From the NCBI GenBank assembly GCA_029782145.1, contig JAKOVH010000030.1:124001-188000 (forward strand): a stretch of DNA of 64,000 nucleotides. The letters run 5' to 3'. The notes under the pieces were generated by a model. The model ran no database searches. It was not told where the DNA came from and worked only from the letters and a program-made list of their open reading frames with translations. The position numbers were made by a program, and so were the translations under genes. Positions 15,918 to 23,776 of this stretch are shown one piece after another (positions within the stretch are counted from its first letter, which is position 1; the number at the start of each line of letters is the position of its first letter). The DNA comes from Actinomycetes bacterium (GTDB lineage Bacteria; Actinomycetota; Acidimicrobiia; Acidimicrobiales; Acidimicrobilacustridaceae).

Positions 15918-16693
15918 GCGACGTGACGACCTCCAGCGACGTGACCCTCGGCGAGATCTGCGTGGCGGCGGTGGCCGACACCTTCCGGGGCGACGGCGAG
16001 ATCTTCGCCTCCGGCATGGGCACCATCCCGATGCTCGGCGCTCGCTTGGCCCGGGCCACGTTCGAGCCCGACCTGCTCGTCTCCGACGGCGAGGCCTTCT
16101 TCGTGGCCAACGACCTGCCGGTCGGAGGCACCGACAAGCAGGTCGAGGGCTGGATCCCGTTCCGCAGCGTGTTCGACACCCTGTGGGGCGGTCGCCGCCA
16201 CGTCGTGATGGGCGCCACCCAGATCGACCGCTACGGCAACCAGAACATCGCCAACATCGGTCCGTGGGCCCAGCCCAAGGCCCAGCTGCTCGGCGTGCGG
16301 GGCGCCCCCGGCAACACCATCAACCACACCACCAGCTACTTCATCGGCAACCACACCAGCCGGTGCTTCGTCGAGAAGGTCGACACCGTGTCCGGCATCG
16401 GCTACGACCGGGCGGCCGAGATGGGGGAGTGGGTGAAGGCCCACCACGAGATCCGCCGGGTCGTCACCAACCTGGCCGTGCTCGACTTCGCCACACCCGA
16501 CCACCGCATGCGCCTGGCCTCGGTGCACCCCGGCGTCACCGTCGACGACGTCGTGGCGGCCACCGGCTTCGAGCTGGTCGTGCCCGACGACGTGCCCACC
16601 ACCCGCACGCCCACCGACGACGAGCTGCGGGTGCTGCGCGAGGTCCTCGATCCCCGCAGCTTCCGCGACCGCGAGCTCCCCAAGCCGGCCTGA
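15914..16693 (+). CDS. ipdB: IpdB, beta subunit of the ring-opening hydrolase
   Basis: A 259-residue CoA-transferase-fold subunit partnering IpdA. Family segments include GMGTIPMLGARLARATFEPDL, 'VVMGATQIDRYGNQNIANIG' and 'RGAPGNTINHTTSYFIGNHTSRCFVEKVD', the last highly conserved in IpdB. The ATG overlaps the ipdA stop; the stop shares one base with the next start (TGATG). Together IpdA and IpdB hydrolyse ring C in HIP degradation. Its presence is strong evidence that the organism mineralises steroids. Confidence 0.93.
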   Translation: MSDVTTSSDVTLGEICVAAVADTFRGDGEIFASGMGTIPMLGARLARATFEPDLLVSDGEAFFVANDLPVGGTDKQVEGWIPFRSVFDTLWGGRRHVVMGATQIDRYGNQNIANIGPWAQPKAQLLGVRGAPGNTINHTTSYFIGNHTSRCFVEKVDTVSGIGYDRAAEMGEWVKAHHEIRRVVTNLAVLDFATPDHRMRLASVHPGVTVDDVVAATGFELVVPDDVPTTRTPTDDELRVLREVLDPRSFRDRELPKPA

Positions 16694-17775
16694 TGCACCC
16701 CGCCCTGCAGACCCCGCTGCTCGACCTGCTCGGCTGCCGCTACCCGATCGTGCAGACCGGCATGGGCTGGGTGGCCGGCCCCAAGCTGGTGTCGGCCACC
16801 TGCAACGCCGGCGCCTTCGGCATCATCGCGTCGGCCACCATGACCTACGACGAGCTGGTGCGGGCCATCGCCGACGTGAAGCGCCGCACCAAGGCGCCGT
16901 TCGGCGTGAACATGCGCGCCGACGCCGACGACATCCGCGCCCGCATCGACCTGCTCATCCGTGAGGGGGTACCGGTGGCGTCGTTCGCCCAGGCCCCCAA
17001 GAAGGACCTCATCGAGCACCTCCACGACCACGGCGTGAAGGTCATGCCGTCGATCGGCGCCAAGCGCCATGCCGAGAAGGTCATGGAGTGGGGCGTCGAC
17101 GCCGTGCTCGTGCAGGGCGGGGAGGGCGGGGGCCACACCGGCTCGGTGCCCACCTCGCTGCTGCTGCCCGAGGTGGTCGACGTGGTCGGCGGGCGGGTGC
17201 CGGTCGTGGCCGCCGGCGGCTACTTCGACGGCCGGGGCCTGGTGGCGGCGCTGGCCTACGGCGCGTCGGGCATCGCCATGGGCACCCGCTTCCTGCTGAC
17301 CTCCGACTCGGCCGTGCCCGTCGAGGTCAAGAAGGCGTACCTGGGCACGCCCGTCACCGGCACCGTCGTCACCACCAAGATCGACGGCGCGCCCCACCGG
17401 GTGGTCCGCACCGAGCTGGTGGAGCAGATGGACTCGGCGTCGGCGGTCACCGCGGTGCCCAAGGCCATCGCCAACGCCGCCCGGTTCCGCAAGTACACCG
17501 GTCTCTCGTGGCTCCAGATGGCCAAGGAGGGCATGGCCATGAAGAAGCGCATGGACCTGCCCTGGGCCGAGGTCATCATGGCGGGCAACACGCCGATCCT
17601 CACCAAGGCCACGCTCGTCGACGGCGAGCTCGACGCGGGCATCCTGCCCACCGGCCAGGTGGTCGGCGTCATCGACGACCTGCCCAGCGCCGAGGAGGTC
17701 GTGTCCCGCATCGTCGCCGAGGCCGAGTCGACCCTCGACCGCCTCGCCGGCCGCACCCCCGGAGGAGCTTCGTGA
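16693..17775 (+). CDS. ipdC: IpdC, FMN-dependent reductase of HIP degradation
   Basis: A 360-residue nitronate-monooxygenase-like TIM barrel binding FMN. Visible are 'YPIVQTGMGWVAGPKLVSATCNAG' at the N-terminus, the phosphate-binding loop QGGEGGGHTG (about residue 140) and 'GTRFLLTSDSAV'. In Mycobacterium the orthologue follows ipdB and reduces the ring intermediate before ring opening. It is coupled to ipdB by TGATG and to the downstream MaoC gene by GTGA, forming one translational chain from echA20. Confidence 0.92.
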   Translation: MHPALQTPLLDLLGCRYPIVQTGMGWVAGPKLVSATCNAGAFGIIASATMTYDELVRAIADVKRRTKAPFGVNMRADADDIRARIDLLIREGVPVASFAQAPKKDLIEHLHDHGVKVMPSIGAKRHAEKVMEWGVDAVLVQGGEGGGHTGSVPTSLLLPEVVDVVGGRVPVVAAGGYFDGRGLVAALAYGASGIAMGTRFLLTSDSAVPVEVKKAYLGTPVTGTVVTTKIDGAPHRVVRTELVEQMDSASAVTAVPKAIANAARFRKYTGLSWLQMAKEGMAMKKRMDLPWAEVIMAGNTPILTKATLVDGELDAGILPTGQVVGVIDDLPSAEEVVSRIVAEAESTLDRLAGRTPGGAS

Positions 17776-18257
17776 CCACCGACGACACCGCTGCGCCGCG
17801 GGCCGCCACGGTCCTCGACGGGCCCGACGCGGTGAAGGCCGCGGTCGGCACCCACCTCGGCTTCAGCGACTGGCTGGAGATCACCCAGGACCGCGTCGAC
17901 CTCTTCGCCGACGCCACCGGCGACCACCAGTGGATCCACGTCGACCCGGAGCGCGCCAAGGAGGGGCCCTTCGGCGCCCCCATCGCCCACGGTTACCTCA
18001 CGATGTCGCTCTCGAACTTCTTCCTGCCCCAGATCGTCGAGACGCGGGGCTTCTCGGCCGGCATCAACTACGGGGTCGACAAGGTGCGGTTCCCCTCGCC
18101 GGTGAAGGTGGGCGAGCGCATCCGGGCCGGGGCCGAGATGGTGGAGGTCACCGAGGTCAAGGGCGGCCTCCAGACGCTCGTGCGCATCACCATCGAGATC
18201 GAGGGCGGCGAACGGCCGGCCTGCGTCATCGACTCCATCAGCCGCTGGCTGTACTGA
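17772..18257 (+). CDS. MaoC-like hotdog-fold enoyl-CoA hydratase
   Basis: A 161-residue single-hotdog (R)-specific enoyl-CoA hydratase. The catalytic motif is clear: DATGDHQWIHVDPERAKEGPFGAPIAHGYLTMSL, with the Asp and His of the hydratase dyad. The size fits the dimeric MaoC type. It starts at GTG overlapping the ipdC stop and ends the echA20 operon. It probably hydrates an unsaturated CoA ester produced during breakdown of the opened HIP rings. In Mycobacterium no maoC is fixed at this exact position, so its exact step is inferred. Confidence 0.88.
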   Translation: MTTDDTAAPRAATVLDGPDAVKAAVGTHLGFSDWLEITQDRVDLFADATGDHQWIHVDPERAKEGPFGAPIAHGYLTMSLSNFFLPQIVETRGFSAGINYGVDKVRFPSPVKVGERIRAGAEMVEVTEVKGGLQTLVRITIEIEGGERPACVIDSISRWLY

Positions 18258-18307
18258 CGCCGCAGCGGCTCACCGGATCCCCTCCCAAGCAGCGCCAAGG
18301 AACTCCC

Positions 18308-18336
18308 TTCACAACCCGACCTCGTCCTCGTACCGT
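18308..18336 (+). promoter_or_regulatory. Sigma70-type promoter before the reductase-like gene
   Basis: TTCACA (18308-18313), a 17-base spacer and TACCGT (18331-18336) lie 32 bases before the ATG at 18369. A GAGGGGGGACGGGGAGG purine tract, serving as ribosome-binding site, follows. Confidence 0.6.
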
Positions 18337-18368
18337 GGAGCAGCGAGGGGGGACGGGGAGGTCGGGAG

Positions 18369-20069
18369 ATGGCCCCAGGTCCGAACGACGCACCGGTCAT
18401 CGGCATCGTGGCCGCCGACGGCACGACCCGCGCCTGCCTGGCGGGGGAGTGCACCAAGCGCTACGGGGCCGACTACACGGTGGCGGTGTGGGCCACGCCG
18501 CAGGAGGCCGAGCACTGGCTGCAACGCCTGGCCGACGAGGGCGCGCCCGTCGCCCTGGTCGTGGCGGCCCGGTCGGCCGCCGACCCCGACGGGATCGAGG
18601 TGCTGGCCCGCAGCCGCGCCCTCCATCCCGCCGCCAAGCGAGCCATCGTCGTGAACTGGGGCGACTGGTCGCTCAGCAGCGAGGTGTTCGACGCGGTTGG
18701 CCGCGGCGCCGCCGACATGTACATCATCCGCCCGGAGCACGAGCGCGACGAGGAGTTCCACCGGGGCATCACCGAGGCCCTCGAGGACTGGAGCGCCAAC
18801 GCCGGCGGCGGCTTCGAGGCGGTGCAGGTGATCGGCGACCCGCGGTCGGCCCGGTGCTTCGAGCTCCGCGACACCTTCGGCCGCAACCACATCGCCAGCG
18901 GCTTCCACGACGCAGCCGCCGCCGACGGCCAGCGCCTCCTCGAGCAGTTGGGCCTCGAGTCGCCCCGGCTGCCCGTGGTGGTGCTGCGCTTCACCCCGGA
19001 GATGACGGTGCTGGAGGACCCCACGGACCTCGAGATCGCCGACGCCTTCGGGTTGATGGATCCCCTGTCGCCCGACGAGCACTTCGACGTCACCGTCATC
19101 GGCGCCGGCCCGGGCGGGCTGGCCGCCGCGGTGTACGCCGCGTCGGAGGGCCTTCACACCCTGGTGATCGAGGCCCAGGCGGTGGGCGGCCAGGCCGGCA
19201 CCAGCTCGCTCATCCGCAACTACCCCGGGTTCCAGCGGGGCGTGAGCGGCCACAAGCTCAGCTTCAGCGCCTTCCACCAGGCGTGGTCGTTCGGCGCCCG
19301 GTTCCACTTCATGCGCCACGCCACGTCGCTGTCCGCCGACGGCCCCGACCGGCTCGTCGGGCTGTCCGACGGCGGCACCGCCCGCAGCTCGAGCGTGGTG
19401 ATCGCCACCGGTGTCACCTACCGGCGCCTCGACGCGCCCGAGCTCGAGCACCTCATGGGCCGGGGCGTCTACTACGGCGCGGCGGTCACGGAGGCACCGG
19501 CCATGCGGGGTCGCCGCTGCTTCGTGGTCGGTGGTGGGAACTCCGCCGGCCAGGCCGCGGTCCACCTGGCCCGCTACGCCGAGCACGTCACCGTGCTGGT
19601 TCGGGGCGAGACGCTCGCCACCAGCATGTCCGACTACCTCATCCGCGAGATCGACGCCGCTCCCGGCATCGACGTGCGCTACCGCACCGAGGTGGTGGGC
19701 GGTGGGAGCGACGACCGCCTCGAGCGGCTGCGGCTGCGCGACCGGTCCACCGGTGCCGAAGAAGAGGTCGAGGCGGGCGGGCTGTTCGTGCTCATCGGCT
19801 CGTCGCCCGGCACCGAGTGGCTCGACGGCGCCGTGCTGCGCGACGAGTGGGGCTTCCTCTGCACCGGCAACGACCTCCTGCCCGAGGTGCTCGACGGCCG
19901 CACGCCGCTCCCGCTCGAGACGAGCATGCCCGGGGTCTTCGCCGTGGGCGACGTGCGCCGCGGGTCGGTGAAGCGGGTCGCGTCGGCGGTGGGCGAGGGG
20001 GCCATCGCCGTGCAGTACCTGCATCCGTACCTCGACGATCTCCGGAGGGCCGCATCGTCACCGGTGTGA
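18369..20069 (+). CDS. Three-part thioredoxin-reductase-like flavoprotein without the redox CxxC
   Basis: A 566-residue protein. Residues about 1-135 look like a response-regulator-type receiver fold. Residues about 150-230 look like a glutaredoxin/thioredoxin-like domain (EAVQVIGDPRSARCFELRD ... LPVVVLRF). Residues about 240-560 are a thioredoxin-reductase-like FAD/NAD domain with GAGPGG (245-250) and GGGNSAGQAA (388-397). The usual redox CxxC is replaced by RGVYYGAAVTEAP around 365-377, so it cannot reduce thioredoxin in the standard way. It may instead be a monooxygenase-like, sensory or NAD(P)H oxidase protein. The related CxxC-lacking fusions known to me are of uncertain function. Its stop overlaps the membrane-protein start (GTGA). 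Confidence 0.82.
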   Translation: MAPGPNDAPVIGIVAADGTTRACLAGECTKRYGADYTVAVWATPQEAEHWLQRLADEGAPVALVVAARSAADPDGIEVLARSRALHPAAKRAIVVNWGDWSLSSEVFDAVGRGAADMYIIRPEHERDEEFHRGITEALEDWSANAGGGFEAVQVIGDPRSARCFELRDTFGRNHIASGFHDAAAADGQRLLEQLGLESPRLPVVVLRFTPEMTVLEDPTDLEIADAFGLMDPLSPDEHFDVTVIGAGPGGLAAAVYAASEGLHTLVIEAQAVGGQAGTSSLIRNYPGFQRGVSGHKLSFSAFHQAWSFGARFHFMRHATSLSADGPDRLVGLSDGGTARSSSVVIATGVTYRRLDAPELEHLMGRGVYYGAAVTEAPAMRGRRCFVVGGGNSAGQAAVHLARYAEHVTVLVRGETLATSMSDYLIREIDAAPGIDVRYRTEVVGGGSDDRLERLRLRDRSTGAEEEVEAGGLFVLIGSSPGTEWLDGAVLRDEWGFLCTGNDLLPEVLDGRTPLPLETSMPGVFAVGDVRRGSVKRVASAVGEGAIAVQYLHPYLDDLRRAASSPV

Positions 20070-20908
20070 CCGCTCCGGCCACCACCCGGTGGCAGCCGGT
20101 CCACCGCGGGTGGGTGCCGGTCTACGCGCTCTTCCTCCTGCTCACCTTCGTGGCCAGCGTGGTGCTCTACGGCTTCTCCCGTGACACCGACCGGTGGTTC
20201 GCGTGGACCGTGCTGCCACCGGTGTCCGCCGCCTTCCTCGGCGGCGGCTACGCAGCCGGGTTCGTGCTGGTGGCCGGCACCGCGCGAGAGCGGACCTGGG
20301 CCGCCGCTCGCGCCGGGGTGGTGACGATCTTCGTCTTCGCCGTGGCCACCCTCGGTGCCACCCTCGCCCACCTCGACCGGTTCCACTTCGGCCGGACCGG
20401 TGCGGCGGGCTTCGCCGCCTGGCTGTGGCTCGCCGTCTACGTCGTGGTGCCGGTGGCGATGGCCGTGATGTTCCTCGTCCAGCGGCGGGTACCGGGCGAC
20501 GACCCGCCGGTCACCCGACCCCTCCCGGGCGGGCTGAGCGTCCTGCTCGCCGTGCAAGCGCTCGTGCTCGTGGCCACCGGGGTCGCCCTCCTGGCGGTGC
20601 CGGCACGCATCGCCGGCCACTGGCCGTGGGCGGTGACCCCGCTCACCGGCCGGGCGGTCGGGGCGTGGTGCCTGCCCCTCGGCGTCGCCGCCGCCCTGGC
20701 CCTGCGCGAGCGCGACGTGCGCCGGCTGCGGGCCGCCGCCCTCGCCTACGTGGTGCTCGGCGTGCTGCACCTCGTCGCCGTGCTGCGGTTCCGCCTCGAC
20801 GTCCGCTTCGGGGAGCCGGCCACCTGGGCCTACCTGGCGGTGCTGGTCTCCATGGTGGCAGCGGGCGGGTGGGGGCTCGTGCTCGCATCGCGGCCGGAGC
20901 CGCGCTGA
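20066..20908 (+). CDS. Eight-helix integral membrane protein of unknown function
   Basis: A 280-residue hydrophobic protein with about eight membrane helices, the first at 'VPVYALFLLLTFVASVVLYGF' and the last at 'AYLAVLVSMVAAGGWGLVLA', plus a short charged tail. I do not recognise a family. It starts at GTG 20066, overlapping the flavoprotein stop, so the two are probably made together. GGAGGG lies 16 bases upstream, too far for a typical site, which supports translational coupling. A quinone- or electron-transfer link with the flavoprotein would be speculation. Confidence 0.7.
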   Translation: MTAPATTRWQPVHRGWVPVYALFLLLTFVASVVLYGFSRDTDRWFAWTVLPPVSAAFLGGGYAAGFVLVAGTARERTWAAARAGVVTIFVFAVATLGATLAHLDRFHFGRTGAAGFAAWLWLAVYVVVPVAMAVMFLVQRRVPGDDPPVTRPLPGGLSVLLAVQALVLVATGVALLAVPARIAGHWPWAVTPLTGRAVGAWCLPLGVAAALALRERDVRRLRAAALAYVVLGVLHLVAVLRFRLDVRFGEPATWAYLAVLVSMVAAGGWGLVLASRPEPR

Positions 20909-20992
20909 CCGCGGTCGGGCCGGCGGCCCCCGTCGGCTGTGGTGGAATCCCTCCTGCGCGCCGGCACCGGCCGCCGCCACGAAGGGGGAGCC

Positions 20993-22150
20993 GTGAACAA
21001 CCCGATCGGTCCGCTGACCGCCGCCGACGAAGGCTTCACCCATCAGGTGGTCGACACCTTCGCCTCGGTGGGCACCAGCGACCTGGCCTGGACCGAGAAG
21101 GTGTGCGCCATGGCCGCGGCCAAGGACGGCAGCCTGCAGCTCGGGTTCGGCCTGGGCAAGTACACCAACCGCAACGTCATGGACTGCTACGCCGGCATCT
21201 CCCGCGGGCGCGAGCAGATCACCGTGCGGGGCAGCCGGCGCCTGTCCGACGATCCGGAGCTCCTCGGTGCCGGCCCGATCCGCTACGAGGTGCTCGAGCC
21301 CTACCAGCGGGTCCGGTTCAGCCTCGAGCCCAACGACTGCCAGCCCATCGCCTTCGAGTGGATCTACGAGACGGTGCTGCCGCCGCTGGTCGAGGACCGC
21401 ACGCACCAGCGGTCCGCCGGCCGCGTCTCGGCCGAGCTGGTGCGCTACCACCAGATCGGTGTGTGCTCGGGCTGGGTCGAGGTCGACGGCGAGCGCACCG
21501 AGCTGTCGCCCGACGGCTGGGTGTCGACGCGCGACCACTCGTGGGGCGTGCGCTACGACGTGGGCACGCCGGCCACCGACCTCGAGCCCGCCGGTGGCCT
21601 CGACGGCCGCCAGTTCCAGTTCGTGTGGAGCCCGGTGCTGATGGAGCGCCCCGACGGCAGCCGCTACGGCCTGTTCCTCAACGTGGCCCACGTGTCCGCC
21701 CGCGGGTTCCAGCAGCGCACCACCACCGGCTTGGTCGAGCACGTCGACGGCAGCGTCGAGCACATCGACGACGTCGAGTTCGACCTGGCCTACGACCCGG
21801 TCAACCGTCGCCTGAAGGGGGGCAGCCTGCACGGCACGATGCGCGACGGCACCGCCCGCCCACTGCAGGTCGAGGTCGTCTCCGACACCGGGTTCCACCT
21901 CGGCGCCGGCCTCTACTTCGGGTTCGACGGCCACCACCACGGCGAGTGGCGGGGGCCGTTGGTGGTGGAGGGCGAGCGCATCGCCGACTGCACCACGGCC
22001 GAGAACGCCCGGCGCCTGCACCAGATCCGCGACACCGTCGTGCGGGTGACCGACCCGGTCGGCGGCGGCGTGGGCACCGGCAACATGCAACCGATCGTCT
22101 TCGGCGAGTTCCCGCACCTCGGCCTCGACGCCGAGTCGTCGTTCATGTAG
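20993..22150 (+). CDS. Conserved hypothetical protein (beta-rich, lipocalin-like region)
   Basis: A 385-residue soluble protein I cannot assign. It is rich in aromatic and acidic residues with alternating beta strands, and contains 'HQIGVCSGWVEVDGERTEL' and 'GWVSTRDHSWGVRYD', reminiscent of lipocalin-like or hydroxyneurosporene-synthase-type (CrtC/DUF7064-like) beta proteins near hydrophobic-substrate enzymes. The DHSWG segment is a plausible active-site or ligand motif. The GTG at 20993 follows GGGGGAG at good spacing and is preferred over an upstream ATG-containing frame from 20939. It stands alone between the membrane protein and a convergent SnoaL-like gene. Confidence 0.75.
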   Translation: MNNPIGPLTAADEGFTHQVVDTFASVGTSDLAWTEKVCAMAAAKDGSLQLGFGLGKYTNRNVMDCYAGISRGREQITVRGSRRLSDDPELLGAGPIRYEVLEPYQRVRFSLEPNDCQPIAFEWIYETVLPPLVEDRTHQRSAGRVSAELVRYHQIGVCSGWVEVDGERTELSPDGWVSTRDHSWGVRYDVGTPATDLEPAGGLDGRQFQFVWSPVLMERPDGSRYGLFLNVAHVSARGFQQRTTTGLVEHVDGSVEHIDDVEFDLAYDPVNRRLKGGSLHGTMRDGTARPLQVEVVSDTGFHLGAGLYFGFDGHHHGEWRGPLVVEGERIADCTTAENARRLHQIRDTVVRVTDPVGGGVGTGNMQPIVFGEFPHLGLDAESSFM

Positions 22151-22167
22151 CCCGCCGCCGGGTCGGC

Positions 22168-22578
22168 TCAGTCGGGCTGGAAGAAGGGGTCGAGCTCGAT
22201 CTCGGTGGGTTGCTCGAAGAAGGCCCGGACGTGCACGACCTTGCCGTCGGCGTCGACCTTCCACACCTCGATGCCCTCGACCACGGCCGCCACGCCGTCG
22301 ACGACGCCCTCGTTGCGCATGTCGACCACGGCCTCGTCGCCGCCGGTGATGATCCGGGTGGGCACCAGGGTCCATTCACGCCCGGTCCGCAGCGAGTTGT
22401 CCCACGACCCCTCGGCTGCCGCTCGGCCGTGCTTGGGTGCCTTGCCCACCGGGTCCTCGAACACCACGTCGTCGGCGAACAGCTCGAGCCAGGCCTCCCG
22501 GTCGCGTGCGTTCCAGCGCTCGGCGTGGCGTAGCACGGCCAGCCGCGCCGGATGGATGGTGGCGTCGTCGTCGGTCAT
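22168..22578 (-). CDS. SnoaL/ketosteroid-isomerase-like NTF2-fold protein
   Basis: A 136-residue protein of the NTF2-like superfamily. The N-terminal helix 'LRHAERWNARDREAWLELFADDVVFEDPVG' is the classic opening of SnoaL/KSI-like domains, and the sheet includes 'VEGIEVWKVDADGKVVHVRAFFEQ'. Members isomerise or bind small hydrophobic ligands; an active-site Asp of the steroid isomerase cannot be placed with certainty. The ATG at 22578 is preferred because the family begins close to it. It is convergent with the hypothetical gene to its left (17 bases between stops) and divergent from the mycothiol-type gene to its right. Confidence 0.8.
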   Translation of the reverse strand: MTDDDATIHPARLAVLRHAERWNARDREAWLELFADDVVFEDPVGKAPKHGRAAAEGSWDNSLRTGREWTLVPTRIITGGDEAVVDMRNEGVVDGVAAVVEGIEVWKVDADGKVVHVRAFFEQPTEIELDPFFQPD

Positions 22579-22633
22579 GCGGCAGATTCTGGACGACCGC
22601 GCCACGGGCGGCGCGCCGGGCCACACTGTGGTG

Positions 22634-23356
22634 GTGGACAAGGCCTCGTTCATCGCCGCGACCGAGCGGGAAGGGGCGGCCGTGCTCGCCGCGGCCCGGT
22701 CCGACGTGGCGGCCCCGGTGCCCACGTGCGAGGGGTGGATCGTGGCCGATGTGCTGGGCCACCTCGGTCGGGTCCACCGATCGGTGTCGGAGATCATCGA
22801 ACGGCGGGCCCAGGAGATCCCGACCGTCGAGATCCCCCGGGCCCCGGAGGGCCCCGCCGTGCTGGAGTTCTTCGCCGAGGGCCTGGCCCGGGTGCTCGCC
22901 GCCCTCCGGTCGATCGAGCCCGACGAGCCCGTCTACAGCTGGTACGAGCACGGCACGGGCGGGTTCTACCACCGGCGCATGGCCCACGAGCTGGCCATCC
23001 ACCGCAGCGACGTCGAGTCGGCGTTCGGTGCACCCGGTCCCTTCGAGCCCGAGCTGGCCGTGGACGGGATCGACGAGTTCTACGACGTGCTCGTGCCGTT
23101 CTCGGCCCGGCGGTGGCGACGTCCGCTGCCGGCGGGGTCGCTCCACCTGCACCGCACGGACGGTCCGGGGGAGTGGCTGGTGCGTGCGGTCGACGGCACC
23201 GTCGTGGTGGCGCGGGAGCACGCCAAGGGCGACGCCGCCGTCCGCGGCTCGGCGTCGGACCTGTTCCGCTTCGTGTGGCACCGAGGTCTCGGGCCGTCCG
23301 TCGAGGTCCTGGGTGACGCCACGGTGGCCGACGAGTGGGCCGCCCTGGCACCCTGA
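22634..23356 (+). CDS. Maleylpyruvate isomerase family (mycothiol-dependent type) protein
   Basis: A 240-residue DinB-like four-helix protein of the actinobacterial TIGR03083 family. It opens VDKASFIAATEREGAAVLAAAR; the motif CEGWIVADVLGHLGRVHR and 'MAHELAIHRSDVESAFG' supply the metal-binding histidines typical of mycothiol-dependent isomerases. The substrate is unknown. Three consecutive GTG codons (22628-22636) are possible starts; the last fits the family N-terminus. An in-frame ATG at 22577 would overlap the divergent SnoaL-like start and is not favoured. Confidence 0.82.
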   Translation: MDKASFIAATEREGAAVLAAARSDVAAPVPTCEGWIVADVLGHLGRVHRSVSEIIERRAQEIPTVEIPRAPEGPAVLEFFAEGLARVLAALRSIEPDEPVYSWYEHGTGGFYHRRMAHELAIHRSDVESAFGAPGPFEPELAVDGIDEFYDVLVPFSARRWRRPLPAGSLHLHRTDGPGEWLVRAVDGTVVVAREHAKGDAAVRGSASDLFRFVWHRGLGPSVEVLGDATVADEWAALAP

Positions 23357-23377
23357 GGGCGAGGGGCCTGCATCCCG

Positions 23378-23674
23378 ATGGCAGCGATCGAGTTCAGCCC
23401 CGAGCTGCGGCCCGGCGTGGCCTCCGGCGACATCAGCCTCACCTACCGGCTGTGGCAGCGGCCCCGGGTGAAGGTCGGCGGCCGCTACCGCTCCGCCGGG
23501 CTGGTGGTCGAGGTGGACGACATCGAGCTCGTGCCCTTCTCCACCGTCACCCCCGACGACGTGCGCCGCTGCGGTGAAGCCGACCTCGACTCGCTCCGCC
23601 GCCGCACCGCCCATGCCGGTCCGGTCACCGACGACACCCTGGTGTTCCGCATCGAGCTCCACGTGGTCCACTGA
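23378..23674 (+). CDS. Small ASCH/PUA-like domain protein
   Basis: A 98-residue protein. The sequence 'SLTYRLWQRPRVKVGGRYRSAGLVVEVDDIELVPFSTVTPDDVRRCGEADLDSLRR' has the layout of ASCH domains, a PUA-like beta barrel thought to bind RNA or modified nucleotides. It begins 21 bases after the maleylpyruvate-isomerase-like gene, with a GAGGGG site before the ATG, so it is probably in the same transcript. The function is not known. Confidence 0.7.
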   Translation: MAAIEFSPELRPGVASGDISLTYRLWQRPRVKVGGRYRSAGLVVEVDDIELVPFSTVTPDDVRRCGEADLDSLRRRTAHAGPVTDDTLVFRIELHVVH

Positions 23675-23764
23675 TCCGGCCGGGGCGGTGGCTCGGTCGG
23701 CCGGCAGCCGTCGCCGGCCTCGTCGGCTCGTCCCCGTCGGCGGCGTCGCAGGCTCCGGTGGGCG

Positions 23765-23770
23765 TATCGT
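23765..23770 (+). promoter_or_regulatory. Leaderless -10 box before the oxygenase-like gene
   Basis: TATCGT (23765-23770) ends six bases before the ATG at 23777 and no ribosome-binding site intervenes. The spacing puts the transcription start at or beside the start codon. Confidence 0.5.
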
Positions 23771-23776
23771 CGGGCC

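Noticed and set aside
22577-22633. ATG start at 22577 for the maleylpyruvate-isomerase-like gene
   Set aside because: It overlaps the start codon of the divergent SnoaL-like gene; the family N-terminus aligns with the GTG codons near 22634.
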